This document shows, piece by piece, positions 14,042 through 22,190 of a stretch of DNA of 26,938 bases. The notes beneath the pieces were generated by a model. The model made no database searches and was not told the origin of the DNA. It was given only the letters and a program-made list of their open reading frames with translations. The DNA lies in IMG/VR virus record IMGVR_UViG_3300005753_000054, positions 1-26,938 of that record. One strand, written 5' to 3'. Made by a program: the position numbers and the translations under genes. Origin of the DNA: a virus. Every line of letters starts with the position of its first letter. Position 1 is the first letter of the stretch.

Positions 14042-15232
14042 ATGACGACTAATAATCATAAATCTACGCGACTAACAAATCCTAATACGTTTTTTGTGTC
14101 CCTAGTGGATAAATCTGCATCACAATTCCCCTTTATGAAAATCAAAAGAGATAAGGCTATGACCCCTGTAATAATAACAATCAAAAGCAAAAATAAAGAT
14201 AAAGCTAAAGCCATTGCAAACAAAGTGGGTATTGATGATTTTAAAATAAGTGAGACTGTAGATGATTTAATTACATTGACTGAGAAATCATTTGAAGGTG
14301 AAGAGTCTTTGATTGACGATTTAATACTGCTTGAAATCAAAGCACCTAATAATGACATTGAATCGGAGTGGATTGTGGTAAATAAAGCCTTAATTAACCC
14401 GTCAGAGGATGAAGTCATTGAAGATGATGCAGGGATATTACTATCGACAGTGAAAGCTGATGCATCTAAAAAGATGGATGCATGGGATGCGTACTATGGG
14501 GTTCGTTGGTCAGAAGAAATTCCGAATATATTCAATGCTTTTCGGGAAGGAGTTTACGCGCCTTATGAGTCCATTATCCCTATAGATTCATTTACTCAAG
14601 CATTGATTGCGACAATCAATGCTTCAATGGTTAAACGTGTTGCAAATGAGATAACGAAAGAAGAAGCCTTAGCTGCTATGGACAAAGCAGTGGATGATTA
14701 CGCGAATATTGTGAAACAAATGATTGCCGTAATTGAGCCTATTTACACAGGTGAAGTAGAAGATGACAATCAATTAAGTGCAAAAACACCCGTTATTAAA
14801 GATGGCGATAATAACAAGTCAGAAACCAATACATTTATTATTAATTTTGGGGATGTTAATGATACAGCGGGTGAGAATTTAAATGAAAAGATTGCAGCTA
14901 GCGTCACTAAAAACCTAAAAGAAAATGATTTCAATACAACGATTGAATCGATAAATCTCAAGGTTAAAAAACTAACCCTTTCATTAAAAGAAAATAAGGC
15001 TGAACTGAACAAAAATTCAGAAGCAGTTAAAGAAATTTCAAATATCAATAAAGAGCTAACTGTATTAAAAAAGGGTTTGAATGAATCTGATATTCTTATC
15101 AAGAAAATGGCAATTAAGCCCACAACAAACACTAACCAATTATCCAATCATAATCACGCAGAAAAAAGCGAGAATGAAATTAAAAACGATGCGTTTGATG
15201 AAAAAATGGTTAACAACACTTTAGGTGTGTAG
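14042..15232 (+). CDS. Scaffold-like head assembly protein
   Basis: 396-residue acidic protein between protease and capsid, where a scaffold is expected. It has an alpha/beta N-terminal half, a WDAYYGVRWSEEIPNIFNAF segment (about 145-164) of the kind found in companions of XkdF-type proteases, and a long predicted coiled coil (about 290-360, rich in K/E/L/N). The end has NHNHAEK. No catalytic motif is seen. Function is inferred from place and the coiled coil. Confidence 0.6.
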   Translation: MTTNNHKSTRLTNPNTFFVSLVDKSASQFPFMKIKRDKAMTPVIITIKSKNKDKAKAIANKVGIDDFKISETVDDLITLTEKSFEGEESLIDDLILLEIKAPNNDIESEWIVVNKALINPSEDEVIEDDAGILLSTVKADASKKMDAWDAYYGVRWSEEIPNIFNAFREGVYAPYESIIPIDSFTQALIATINASMVKRVANEITKEEALAAMDKAVDDYANIVKQMIAVIEPIYTGEVEDDNQLSAKTPVIKDGDNNKSETNTFIINFGDVNDTAGENLNEKIAASVTKNLKENDFNTTIESINLKVKKLTLSLKENKAELNKNSEAVKEISNINKELTVLKKGLNESDILIKKMAIKPTTNTNQLSNHNHAEKSENEIKNDAFDEKMVNNTLGV

Positions 15233-15235
15233 CAT

Positions 15236-16144
15236 ATGAGTTCTATGATTGAAAAAGCCCTTCTAGGTATTGATGATCTAATGGCCGATGGTGGGCAATT
15301 ACCTGCGACAGAAGCTAAGACCTTTATCCGTACAATGACGGAGCAAGATACCATTATGCGGACAAGTCGGGTTGTGCCAATGGCAAGCTCCACACATAAT
15401 TTATCTAAAATAGGGTTTGGTAGCCGTATTTTACGTGCTGCAAATCAAGGTGAAGGGAAACGGGCATTGTCCGAAAATGACCGCTCAAAGCCAACCACAG
15501 GAAGAGTATCGCTTGAATCTAAAGAAGTGATTGCGGAGGTGCGTATTCCGTATGAAACCATTGAAGATAATATTGAAAAAGGGCAATTAACCTCAACTAT
15601 TATCGCCCTAATCGCACAGCACGCATCTGTTGACATAGAAGAAATACTCATTAATGGCGATACAGACGACACGGATCCTTTTTTGGCATTATTTGATGGC
15701 GTGTTAAAACGTGCAAATCGTCATACAGTTGATGCGACGGGATTTGACATTGATTCTGATTTATTTAGCAGTACAGTTAAGTCGATGCCAAAAAAGTATC
15801 GAACCAACAAACGCACTATTAACTTCTTTTTGCCCGACGATGTTGAGCAAGACTATCGCAACGCCCAATCTAAGCGTGGAACAAACTTGGGTGATGCGAC
15901 ATTAACAGGTGATGCGCCTTTACGTTTATTTTCATCCCCTGCTATCCCTGTAGCGATGCTTCCAGATGATCAGGCTATTTACACCCCGCCTCGAAATATT
16001 ATCGTAGGTGTGCAGCGCCGAATCACCATTGAAACAGATAAAGATATTTCTGCACGAGAAGTTATTTTTGTTGTTACGGCCCGCATCGCATGTGCTGTTG
16101 AAGAAGCAGACGCGATTGTTAAAATAATCAATATCGGTAAATAA
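15236..16144 (+). CDS. Major capsid protein, HK97-like
   Basis: 302 residues, of typical size and position. SRVVPMASSTHNLSKIGFG (about 41-59), RIPYETIEDNIEKG (about 103-116), IEEILINGDTDD (about 133-144) and the late IIVGVQRRITIETDKDI (about 253-269) match HK97-fold capsid proteins of phages with separate protease. There is no long N-terminal scaffold domain. The next gene follows after 4 bases. It should form the icosahedral shell. Confidence 0.82.
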   Translation: MSSMIEKALLGIDDLMADGGQLPATEAKTFIRTMTEQDTIMRTSRVVPMASSTHNLSKIGFGSRILRAANQGEGKRALSENDRSKPTTGRVSLESKEVIAEVRIPYETIEDNIEKGQLTSTIIALIAQHASVDIEEILINGDTDDTDPFLALFDGVLKRANRHTVDATGFDIDSDLFSSTVKSMPKKYRTNKRTINFFLPDDVEQDYRNAQSKRGTNLGDATLTGDAPLRLFSSPAIPVAMLPDDQAIYTPPRNIIVGVQRRITIETDKDISAREVIFVVTARIACAVEEADAIVKIINIGK

Positions 16145-16148
16145 GATC

Positions 16149-16415
16149 ATGGCAACACGTATTATGTACACAGCACAGACCATTGCAAAAGACACGACAT
16201 TTACAATTAAAGGAAAAAAGATTGTAAATAAACCGCAAGAGGTTACAAAGCTTGAGGCTGACCAGTTAAAAGTTAATGCAGTGCGCCAGCGCATCGATGA
16301 AGGCACACCAATTTTTATTCCGTTGGTAACAATCAAAGAAGTTAAAAGCGAAATACCTATTGTTAGCCCTGCAAAAAAAGCCGCAGCAGCTAAACAAAAA
16401 GGCGATACAACTTAA
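16149..16415 (+). CDS. Small Lys/Ala-rich head-region protein
   Basis: 88 residues: a beta-rich first half (TFTIKGKKIVNKP), a helical middle and a K/A-rich tail (PAKKAAAAKQKG). Such small proteins often follow the capsid gene and act in head completion. Family not recognised. A hairpin follows the gene (16443-16470). Confidence 0.65.
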   Translation: MATRIMYTAQTIAKDTTFTIKGKKIVNKPQEVTKLEADQLKVNAVRQRIDEGTPIFIPLVTIKEVKSEIPIVSPAKKAAAAKQKGDTT

Positions 16416-16442
16416 ATCATCAATAGGCTGAATTTGATATAT

Positions 16443-16470
16443 AGGCGACAATATTTATATTGTCGCCTTT
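16443..16470 (+). terminator. Terminator-like hairpin between head and connector genes
   Basis: AGGCGACAATAT (16443-16454) and its exact complement (16457-16468) form a 12-bp stem, followed only by TTTG. The T run is short, so it may terminate weakly or protect the 3' end of the capsid mRNA, which would raise head over tail gene expression. Confidence 0.5.
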
Positions 16471-16482
16471 GCCGCACCCAAG

Positions 16483-17055
16483 ATGAAGGCAATAATGATA
16501 AAATCAAACTACCAAGATAAGACAATAGCTCAGTGGCAGTCTATTTTATATCCCTTAGAATCACTTATTAAGCCACATTTAAGGATTGCATCTAATTCAG
16601 ATGATGAGCTACTTGTCGCTTATCTATCCCAGTCAGTATCTATAGTTGAGTCAATGGTTAGGCGAGCAATCACCCCCGTTGTTTTCACGAAAGAGATAAC
16701 CCCGCATCGCTCAATAATAATAACCAAAACAAAACGTATTAAGCTTACCGTGCCTATGATTGATTTAATAGAGATTGTAAACGAAGATGAAGATAGCCTT
16801 CTAAGTTATGTAAAAAACACTCATTATGGTTGCATTATTATTAATGTTCCAGAATTTACATTATTTTCAAAAAATGGCTTTTCTGTGACATATGCAGCGG
16901 GCTACACTGATACAGCTACCATGCCTCAAGCAATTACCAGTGCTATTTTACAGTTACTTACATCACTTTACGAAAATAGAGGGGATTACAATCATGGCTT
17001 GCATAGAAATATTACAGGCATACTTGCTCCCTTTCGCTCAACCTTTACTGCCTAA
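16483..17055 (+). CDS. Head-tail connector (gp6-like adaptor)
   Basis: 190 residues. An N-terminal helical domain (LLVAYLSQSVSIVESMVRRAITP, about 44-66) and a later VTYAAGYTDTATMPQAIT followed by LLTSLYENRG (about 135-165) match the gp6/gp15-like adaptor family that binds below the portal. An in-frame ATG at 16495 with AAGG 5 nt upstream may be the true start. Confidence 0.75.
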   Translation: MKAIMIKSNYQDKTIAQWQSILYPLESLIKPHLRIASNSDDELLVAYLSQSVSIVESMVRRAITPVVFTKEITPHRSIIITKTKRIKLTVPMIDLIEIVNEDEDSLLSYVKNTHYGCIIINVPEFTLFSKNGFSVTYAAGYTDTATMPQAITSAILQLLTSLYENRGDYNHGLHRNITGILAPFRSTFTA

Positions 17056-17060
17056 AATTC

Positions 17061-17519
17061 ATGGCTAAAAATAAAATAAAACGATCCAGGGGTCGGAGTG
17101 GTGCTTTTGCTTTCAGAAGAAAGTCGGAGTCATGGATCAAGGCTATTAGCATCCGTGACCTTGATACATTAATAACGATACATACAAGTTATAAAACGCC
17201 CTCTGGTAGTGACAATACCTCAAATGCCTTTAAATCAAAGGGGATCAAAGCGTATGCAGCAATGCATATTGATAGCGTTATACAGAATAAAAATGCAAAT
17301 GATTCTAATGTAGAGGTTTTATTCTGCGTTCGGAATATAGAAATTGTAGGGCTAATACTTCCTGCGCTAATTTATATTGGTGACAGCTCATATCGATTGA
17401 TAGAAACCATGCCTGTAATAAGGGACAGATTCACAATTCTTATTACAATACCTGATGCAGATGAAGTAATGAGCAATAAGGTTATCGAAGAGACTGATGA
17501 ACTACCCATATGGAGTTGA
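17061..17519 (+). CDS. Head closure / head-tail joining protein (SPP1 gp16-like)
   Basis: 152 residues with a basic N-terminus, then a beta-barrel-like pattern: RDLDTLITIHTSYKTPSG, YAAMHIDSV, LIYIGDSSYRLIETMPV. This fits the phage head-tail joining family. It lies between the adaptor and the gp10-like gene, the standard order. Confidence 0.65.
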   Translation: MAKNKIKRSRGRSGAFAFRRKSESWIKAISIRDLDTLITIHTSYKTPSGSDNTSNAFKSKGIKAYAAMHIDSVIQNKNANDSNVEVLFCVRNIEIVGLILPALIYIGDSSYRLIETMPVIRDRFTILITIPDADEVMSNKVIEETDELPIWS

Positions 17520-17522
17520 TTT

Positions 17523-17963
17523 ATGATTAAACTAGATATTGAGATTGATACAGGTAATTTTGAAAGAAGATGGAATAAGAATGCCAATCGATTTACTCAA
17601 GCTTTGCAGTCAAGACTAAAATCCACATCATCCGATTACGCAAAAAATATAAAAGAAGAGATTAATCGTCGTTTTAATCTGCCTAAAACGGGGCGAATTT
17701 ATTCTTATAAGGGGAAGTCACATCAAGCATCAGCCCCAAATGAAGCGCCTGCCGTTCGTAGTGGGTCATTATTAAAATCAATTTTCGTAAAAGACACATC
17801 AGTGGGACTGGTAAATGAATTTAAGATAGGCTCAGGATTGAATTATGCATTATTTCTAGAAAAAGGAACAAAGCATATGAAACCTAGACCCTTTTTAAGA
17901 ATATCAGCAAGCACCCATTACGCAACATTCCTTGCCAACATAAAGCAATCCTTAAAAGGTTAA
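17523..17963 (+). CDS. HK97 gp10-like tail completion protein
   Basis: 146 residues. APNEAPAVRSGSLLKSI (about 76-92) and YALFLEKGTKHMKPRPFL (about 109-126) are the usual signatures of the HK97 gp10 family, needed to join or complete head and tail. An ATG with an AT-rich leader follows the upstream stop by 3 bases. Confidence 0.82.
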   Translation: MIKLDIEIDTGNFERRWNKNANRFTQALQSRLKSTSSDYAKNIKEEINRRFNLPKTGRIYSYKGKSHQASAPNEAPAVRSGSLLKSIFVKDTSVGLVNEFKIGSGLNYALFLEKGTKHMKPRPFLRISASTHYATFLANIKQSLKG

Positions 17964-17965
17964 CT

Positions 17966-18673
17966 GTGAAACACACTGATTTTATTATTGCCCGAATTCG
18001 GGATAAATGTCTTGGATTTGAGAGGCGCGTACAAGGCGTGGCTGAACTTAATGATAAAATTTCATCAAAAGAGCTAGATATTGATACGCCCCATGTTTTT
18101 GTAGTTCCGATTGATATGCAGCCAATAGGAAAAAAGCAAGATGACAAACATCTTACGTGGGTAAAAGCAAACTACTCTACGGTTATTTGCGTATCCAATA
18201 TCAATCCCCTTGACGGTGTGGGAATACACCCATCTGCACTCATTAATAAATTATTTATGGAAATATACAGTGCTTTTGATCATTGGATACCGTTGCAAGA
18301 CAAAGACAAGCCAACGTTAACATTATCGGATGCTATCCCAGTGGAGGAAAGAGCGCTTTATTTAGGGTTAATTGAGAGTCAAATGAAGCTGGCTGCACTA
18401 GACTATCCCCCCGAATACGAGGGAGGTGGATATTTGACAATGGAAAATAGCTATTTATGGCATGAATACAGGTGGTCGATTGAATATCCTTTAATTCCAA
18501 ATGGGGGTTGCAAAAGCACTCAAAACCAACCGATAGATGATATTACTATTGCCATATCACCCAGCCCCATCACAGGTGATGAGTCAGGTGCAAGCGCGAA
18601 GGATTATGAGCTTTACAGCAATAAAGGCTGGAGCAATGTTGATAATCCATCTAAAGAGGATGAACCTACATGA
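17966..18673 (+). CDS. Probable tail terminator protein
   Basis: 235 residues starting at a GTG 2 bases after the gp10-like stop. Position and alpha/beta layout (IIARIRDKC, HVFVVPID, STVICVSNINPLD, WSIEYPLIPNGG) fit a tail terminator of the Mu gp37/P2 gpR functional type that caps the tail tube. The last 60 or so residues are a low-complexity S/D-rich extension without family match. Its stop overlaps the spike gene start (ATGA). Confidence 0.55.
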   Translation: MKHTDFIIARIRDKCLGFERRVQGVAELNDKISSKELDIDTPHVFVVPIDMQPIGKKQDDKHLTWVKANYSTVICVSNINPLDGVGIHPSALINKLFMEIYSAFDHWIPLQDKDKPTLTLSDAIPVEERALYLGLIESQMKLAALDYPPEYEGGGYLTMENSYLWHEYRWSIEYPLIPNGGCKSTQNQPIDDITIAISPSPITGDESGASAKDYELYSNKGWSNVDNPSKEDEPT

Positions 18674-19908
18674 GCGCAGTGGGCAAGCCAAGATATGAGC
18701 GTGGCGGCTTAAATAATCAGGGTGATATTCATGATCAGCAGCAATCTATTACAAGTGTGGTTCGTACTGGAATTATCTCTGATATTGATGCAGATAATGC
18801 AAAAGTACGCGTACAAGTTGGGGGTAATGGGCATTCTGAGGTTAGAGATTCAAAGTTTTTCGTTACGCCGTGGATCGACCCTTTACACGTATCTTGTGGA
18901 TCGATGCTGATTATACATCCGCATGAATTAAATGAAAAAGTTATGATTGCTGTGCCTTCAGGGCATCTTGAGAATCCGTGGATAATTAAAAGCATAACAT
19001 CCGATATTCGCCCTATTTTTTACCCTAAAGAATTTTTCGACGACGGTTACATGAATCCAATATCGTATGTCTCACTTTTTGGTTTATTGGAGGATACAAA
19101 ATACTGGTGTGCGGCTGAAACACTCACAATGGATGATCCTGAAATACAAACAATAACGAGAAAAAAGTTTGCGGATACCCCGCTTAATGTTTTTCCACAG
19201 AAAAAAAAGGATGCACGTCGCAGCCTAGGATTTATGGACTCGCAAGTCTTGCGCTGGAACCAACACCTGCGGGCAACGTGGCGTTCATATAGAGAAACAG
19301 TGGCAACAACAACGTTGTGGCGACCTGATAAAGATCCGACTGTTGAGAATAAATTAGCAGCGGTATCGCAAGGCGGTGGTTCGTCTGAGTTTTTTATCGA
19401 ATCTTCTAATAAAGGCACGGGGATTGCTAAAGGGAGAATTTCGGTGCTGCATGACGGGTCTAGCTATGTTCAGCATCATGATGCGCCACCTAAAAATAAA
19501 ATTAATCAGGTCATAAAAGAAGGGGTTGTTACGCTAAATTCCCGTGATGAAATAAAAGACACCGCGCCATTGATGCGTAAACCCCCCGTAGAACCACCAT
19601 CACCTTTGGTCGGAGACTCATATTTTTTAACAGAAGTCATTGCAAGCAACGGGAAGTCAGGGCATGACGTAAATTACCATGCGAGTGATGAGGCATGGAC
19701 TAACATTGATATAAAGGGTAGCACTGGAAAGTACAAACTTAGTGTCAATGGCGCAACCATATTAACCATTATCGACGGGGTGTACCACTTAAAGGCGGAC
19801 TCTGAGGTTGTTATTGAGTCCCCTAAGATTACATTTAAAAGCAAAGTGCATGAAATATTAACCGACTTGTATCGTTTGTTTTATTCAAAAAAAGAAGGTA
19901 TGCCCTAA
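18670..19908 (+). CDS. Baseplate spike protein (gpV / Mu gp45-like), enlarged
   Basis: 412 residues. The N-terminal OB domain is visible: TGIISDIDADNAKVRVQVG (about 34-52), TPWIDP and a hydrophobic DP...HPHELNEKVMIAVPSG segment (about 74-98). The C-terminus has the beta-prism repeat pattern GSTGKYKLSVNGATILTIIDGVYHLKADSEVVIESPKITFKS. P2 gpV and Mu gp45 are about 200 residues, so some 200 are inserted between the domains, including a W/R-rich block (MDSQVLRWNQHLRATWRSYR) likely to be an extra domain. It pierces the host outer membrane. Confidence 0.72.
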   Translation: MSAVGKPRYERGGLNNQGDIHDQQQSITSVVRTGIISDIDADNAKVRVQVGGNGHSEVRDSKFFVTPWIDPLHVSCGSMLIIHPHELNEKVMIAVPSGHLENPWIIKSITSDIRPIFYPKEFFDDGYMNPISYVSLFGLLEDTKYWCAAETLTMDDPEIQTITRKKFADTPLNVFPQKKKDARRSLGFMDSQVLRWNQHLRATWRSYRETVATTTLWRPDKDPTVENKLAAVSQGGGSSEFFIESSNKGTGIAKGRISVLHDGSSYVQHHDAPPKNKINQVIKEGVVTLNSRDEIKDTAPLMRKPPVEPPSPLVGDSYFLTEVIASNGKSGHDVNYHASDEAWTNIDIKGSTGKYKLSVNGATILTIIDGVYHLKADSEVVIESPKITFKSKVHEILTDLYRLFYSKKEGMP

Positions 19909-20342
19909 TGACAACCCCCATATCATCAAATATCGACGCACCTGAACACATGTTTTCTAGTGAAGATTATGTTTTCGCAGGCGAAACAGATTGCACGATA
20001 GATTCGATCAATAATAGAATTTGCGCTGATATTAATATCATTTCTTTGTTGACGGGCGTAAATGAAAATAATAAAGAAATTCATCATTTATCTGGCAATG
20101 ATGCAACATACTTGTTAAGGATTGCTGGGTCAAATGGGTCTTCAGTCATCGAAATAAAGAATGGCTCAATAAAAATACAATCTACTGAATTTGTAGAAAT
20201 TCAGTCCCCTAAAATCAGCCTAGATTGTGAAGAATTTAATCTTTCTGCATCAAAATCCATTGCAATTATAAGCCCCTTTGTTGAGATAGAAGGGGTTGAG
20301 CATCTGGAAATCAAAGAGAGGGGGAATATAATTATTCCCTAA
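19908..20342 (+). CDS. Second spike- or needle-like beta-repeat protein
   Basis: 144 residues starting inside the gpV-like stop (TAATG). The C-terminal half has the same beta-repeat style as the spike: VIEIKNGSIKIQSTEFVEIQ, SPKISLDCEEFNLSASKSIAII, SPFVEIEGVEHLEIKERGNIII. Likely a spike tip or partner trimer. The SPKI(T/S) segment is shared with the upstream gene, which suggests partial duplication. Confidence 0.55.
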   Translation: MTTPISSNIDAPEHMFSSEDYVFAGETDCTIDSINNRICADINIISLLTGVNENNKEIHHLSGNDATYLLRIAGSNGSSVIEIKNGSIKIQSTEFVEIQSPKISLDCEEFNLSASKSIAIISPFVEIEGVEHLEIKERGNIIIP

Positions 20343-20397
20343 CTATCAATTATGCTGAAATATTTACGGGTAAAAAATCGCTGACTGTATTAATTAG

Positions 20398-20403
20398 TAT
20401 AAT
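20398..20403 (+). promoter_or_regulatory. Candidate -10 box in the gap before 20445
   Basis: A perfect TATAAT lies in a 102-bp gap between tail genes, 42 bp before the next start. No good -35 at 16-18 bp is seen (CTGACT at 20381 is only 11 bp away), so promoter status is uncertain. The gap is one of few non-overlapping junctions in the structural operon. Confidence 0.3.
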
Positions 20404-20444
20404 TCAAATGCAGTAATACATATACGATTTAAAGTGGATAAGGA

Positions 20445-20663
20445 ATGACTAGACAAAAATACAACTGGGGAACGGATAATTTAGGATTAGCTGCATACTC
20501 ACTTGCATGTGACGCTAGCATTACTAAAGTGGAGAAACGGACATTTTATATTGAATCTGATTCATCAGAAGATGATATGAATTTGCATTATGTTTCGAGT
20601 GGAGAGAGAAAATTTAATAACCATCTTATCGCTTTAATGAAAATGCGAAGGAAAAATTTATGA
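20445..20663 (+). CDS. Small conserved-looking protein, DUF5659-like
   Basis: 72 residues: NLGLAAYSLACDASITKVEKRTFYIESDS then a basic tail. The layout (L.LAA.L...G.....R..F.F) recalls small proteins of the DUF5659 type from phages, of unknown function. The stop overlaps the next gene start (ATGA), so the two are coupled. Confidence 0.55.
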   Translation: MTRQKYNWGTDNLGLAAYSLACDASITKVEKRTFYIESDSSEDDMNLHYVSSGERKFNNHLIALMKMRRKNL

Positions 20664-21487
20664 CAACACAAGCCGAATTAGAAGCAGGTCTAGTTGCACA
20701 AGAACAAGCCTCAGCTCTACATACAATTACAGTTGTAAAAGCAATTGTTGATAACCGTTTATCACTTCATGATATTGATTTTGATACATTAGCCGCGAAT
20801 GTTAATGCAATTAATACATTGCTGGACGGTGATCCAGATAGCGCGGGTTATCAAGCCTTTGCCGCATTAACCACAAAACTGAATACCGTCGAAGCGACCG
20901 CGGGAAATAATGCATCGGCTATTTCTGCACTTCAGTCTGCATTAACATCACAAATTGCAACAGTCAATTCTCGGATTGATGATGTTGAATCTGCATCTCG
21001 CACAGCGCGTGAAGCACTTGATGCGCGTATCAGTACGTTATCAGACCAGTATACGTCACATGTTGCCACTCAACTTGCAAAAGATAATGCACAAAATACA
21101 TCACTTGATGACCATAAGTTGCGTATTGAAGCGTTGGAAGCCGCTAAAGCACTCCATGTTTCTCGTCTTGATTTCTTGGAGACGGATAACACAGCAAACA
21201 AAAGCGCAATTGCACAATTGGTTACTACTGTTGCAGCTCAATCAGAGGCTTTGCAGTTAGAGCAGCAACGCGCTGAACTCGCTGAAGCAGCTTTACGCGC
21301 TGAGCTTGTTACCGAGCGTGCGCGGGTTGATGCTCTCGAATCCAGCAATGCAGCGCAACCAAATCGAACTGAAATTGTTCAAGCGAATGAAGCTAGCTCT
21401 ATGGCTTTTGTTGATGCTCTATGGGCGAGTGCAGGCATTGCAATGCCCTCAGGATTAGCATTACCTAACGGTACTGTATCTGCCTGA
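20660..21487 (+). CDS. Alanine-rich coiled-coil tail protein
   Basis: 275 residues, almost wholly helical from about 60 to 235 with heptad-like spacing (TTKLNTVEATAG, SALTSQIATVNSRIDDVE, EQQRAELAEAALRAELVTER). Before it lies LDGDPDSAGYQAFAAL (about 53-68), a segment seen in phage tail-tip proteins. It is richer in Ala and GC than the flanking genes. Place among baseplate genes suggests a fibre stalk, ruler or baseplate rod. It is too short for a tape measure of a normal myovirus tail (about 700 or more). Confidence 0.55.
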   Translation: MTTQAELEAGLVAQEQASALHTITVVKAIVDNRLSLHDIDFDTLAANVNAINTLLDGDPDSAGYQAFAALTTKLNTVEATAGNNASAISALQSALTSQIATVNSRIDDVESASRTAREALDARISTLSDQYTSHVATQLAKDNAQNTSLDDHKLRIEALEAAKALHVSRLDFLETDNTANKSAIAQLVTTVAAQSEALQLEQQRAELAEAALRAELVTERARVDALESSNAAQPNRTEIVQANEASSMAFVDALWASAGIAMPSGLALPNGTVSA

Positions 21488-21530
21488 TAGCGTATTTAAG
21501 GTTATGCTTTAAGATCGGATAAACTATCTT

Positions 21531-22190
21531 ATGACAGAAGATGAGGCTTTAGCAATAGGGCAGCACATAGGGGAGCTTTTAAGGACAACCCCATCGGGTG
21601 CAGGGGGTGGTTTATCAGTATTACAAAGTCAAAAGTTAGATGAAATATTAGCACTCGTTAAAACAGGGTCTTATGACGCTTCGAGTGCTAATAGTCAAGA
21701 AATACCCGCGACTATTTCAAGCGCGGATCGAACCACAAACACCATTAAATCGAGTACCTTTCAAAAGGTTGATTTAACCAAGGTTAACTTTCAAGTCGAA
21801 TTTGTACAACAGCAAGGATTAAATCGCAATCAGGCGGGTTTTTTGCGTGCTATTAATCACATTAACCAATCAATAGGTGACATTGTTAACACCCTTATTG
21901 GTACAAGGGTCGAACGTAGAGAATATGGCAGTCATGTTCCTGCATTAGTCGATTCAGGGTTGACCCCGATTAATATATTAAGAATTTACGAAGCTGCAAC
22001 CGTTGCAATTGATCGCTGGGAAGTGCGAATTAATGTTAGAAAGGTTTTTATTGACACGGCTAATGTAACCAGCGGACACGTCACGTTAAATATTGCGTGG
22101 GTAATTAGAAAGAAATATAGATGGATTCTCAGAGAAATAAAAGAAAATGAAGTCATCGAGAGTTTTATTAAAATACAGGTTATATCATGA
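21531..22190 (+). CDS. Baseplate wedge protein gp25/gpW-like with N-terminal extension
   Basis: 219 residues. The C-terminal domain (about 85-219) carries LIGTRVERREYGSHVPALVD followed by IYEAATVAIDRWEVRI, the R-R-E-Y-G-S hallmark of P2 gpW and T4 gp25. The first 80 residues, with a G-rich SGAGGGLS segment, are not part of normal gpW (about 115 residues). The stop overlaps gpJ start (ATGA). An inverted repeat TAAGAT/ATCTTA (21510-21515, 21526-21531) covers the ribosome-site region and the A of the ATG. Confidence 0.75.
   Translation: MTEDEALAIGQHIGELLRTTPSGAGGGLSVLQSQKLDEILALVKTGSYDASSANSQEIPATISSADRTTNTIKSSTFQKVDLTKVNFQVEFVQQQGLNRNQAGFLRAINHINQSIGDIVNTLIGTRVERREYGSHVPALVDSGLTPINILRIYEAATVAIDRWEVRINVRKVFIDTANVTSGHVTLNIAWVIRKKYRWILREIKENEVIESFIKIQVIS

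Noticed and set aside
14056-15147. Minus-strand frames opposite the scaffold gene, rich in Leu/Ser/Phe
   Set aside because: Shadow frames from the K/E/N-rich coding strand; no start signals and opposite to a clear operon.
20660-21487. Tape measure protein
   Set aside because: Coiled coil, but only 275 residues with no hydrophobic transmembrane stretch, and placed among baseplate genes after the spike.
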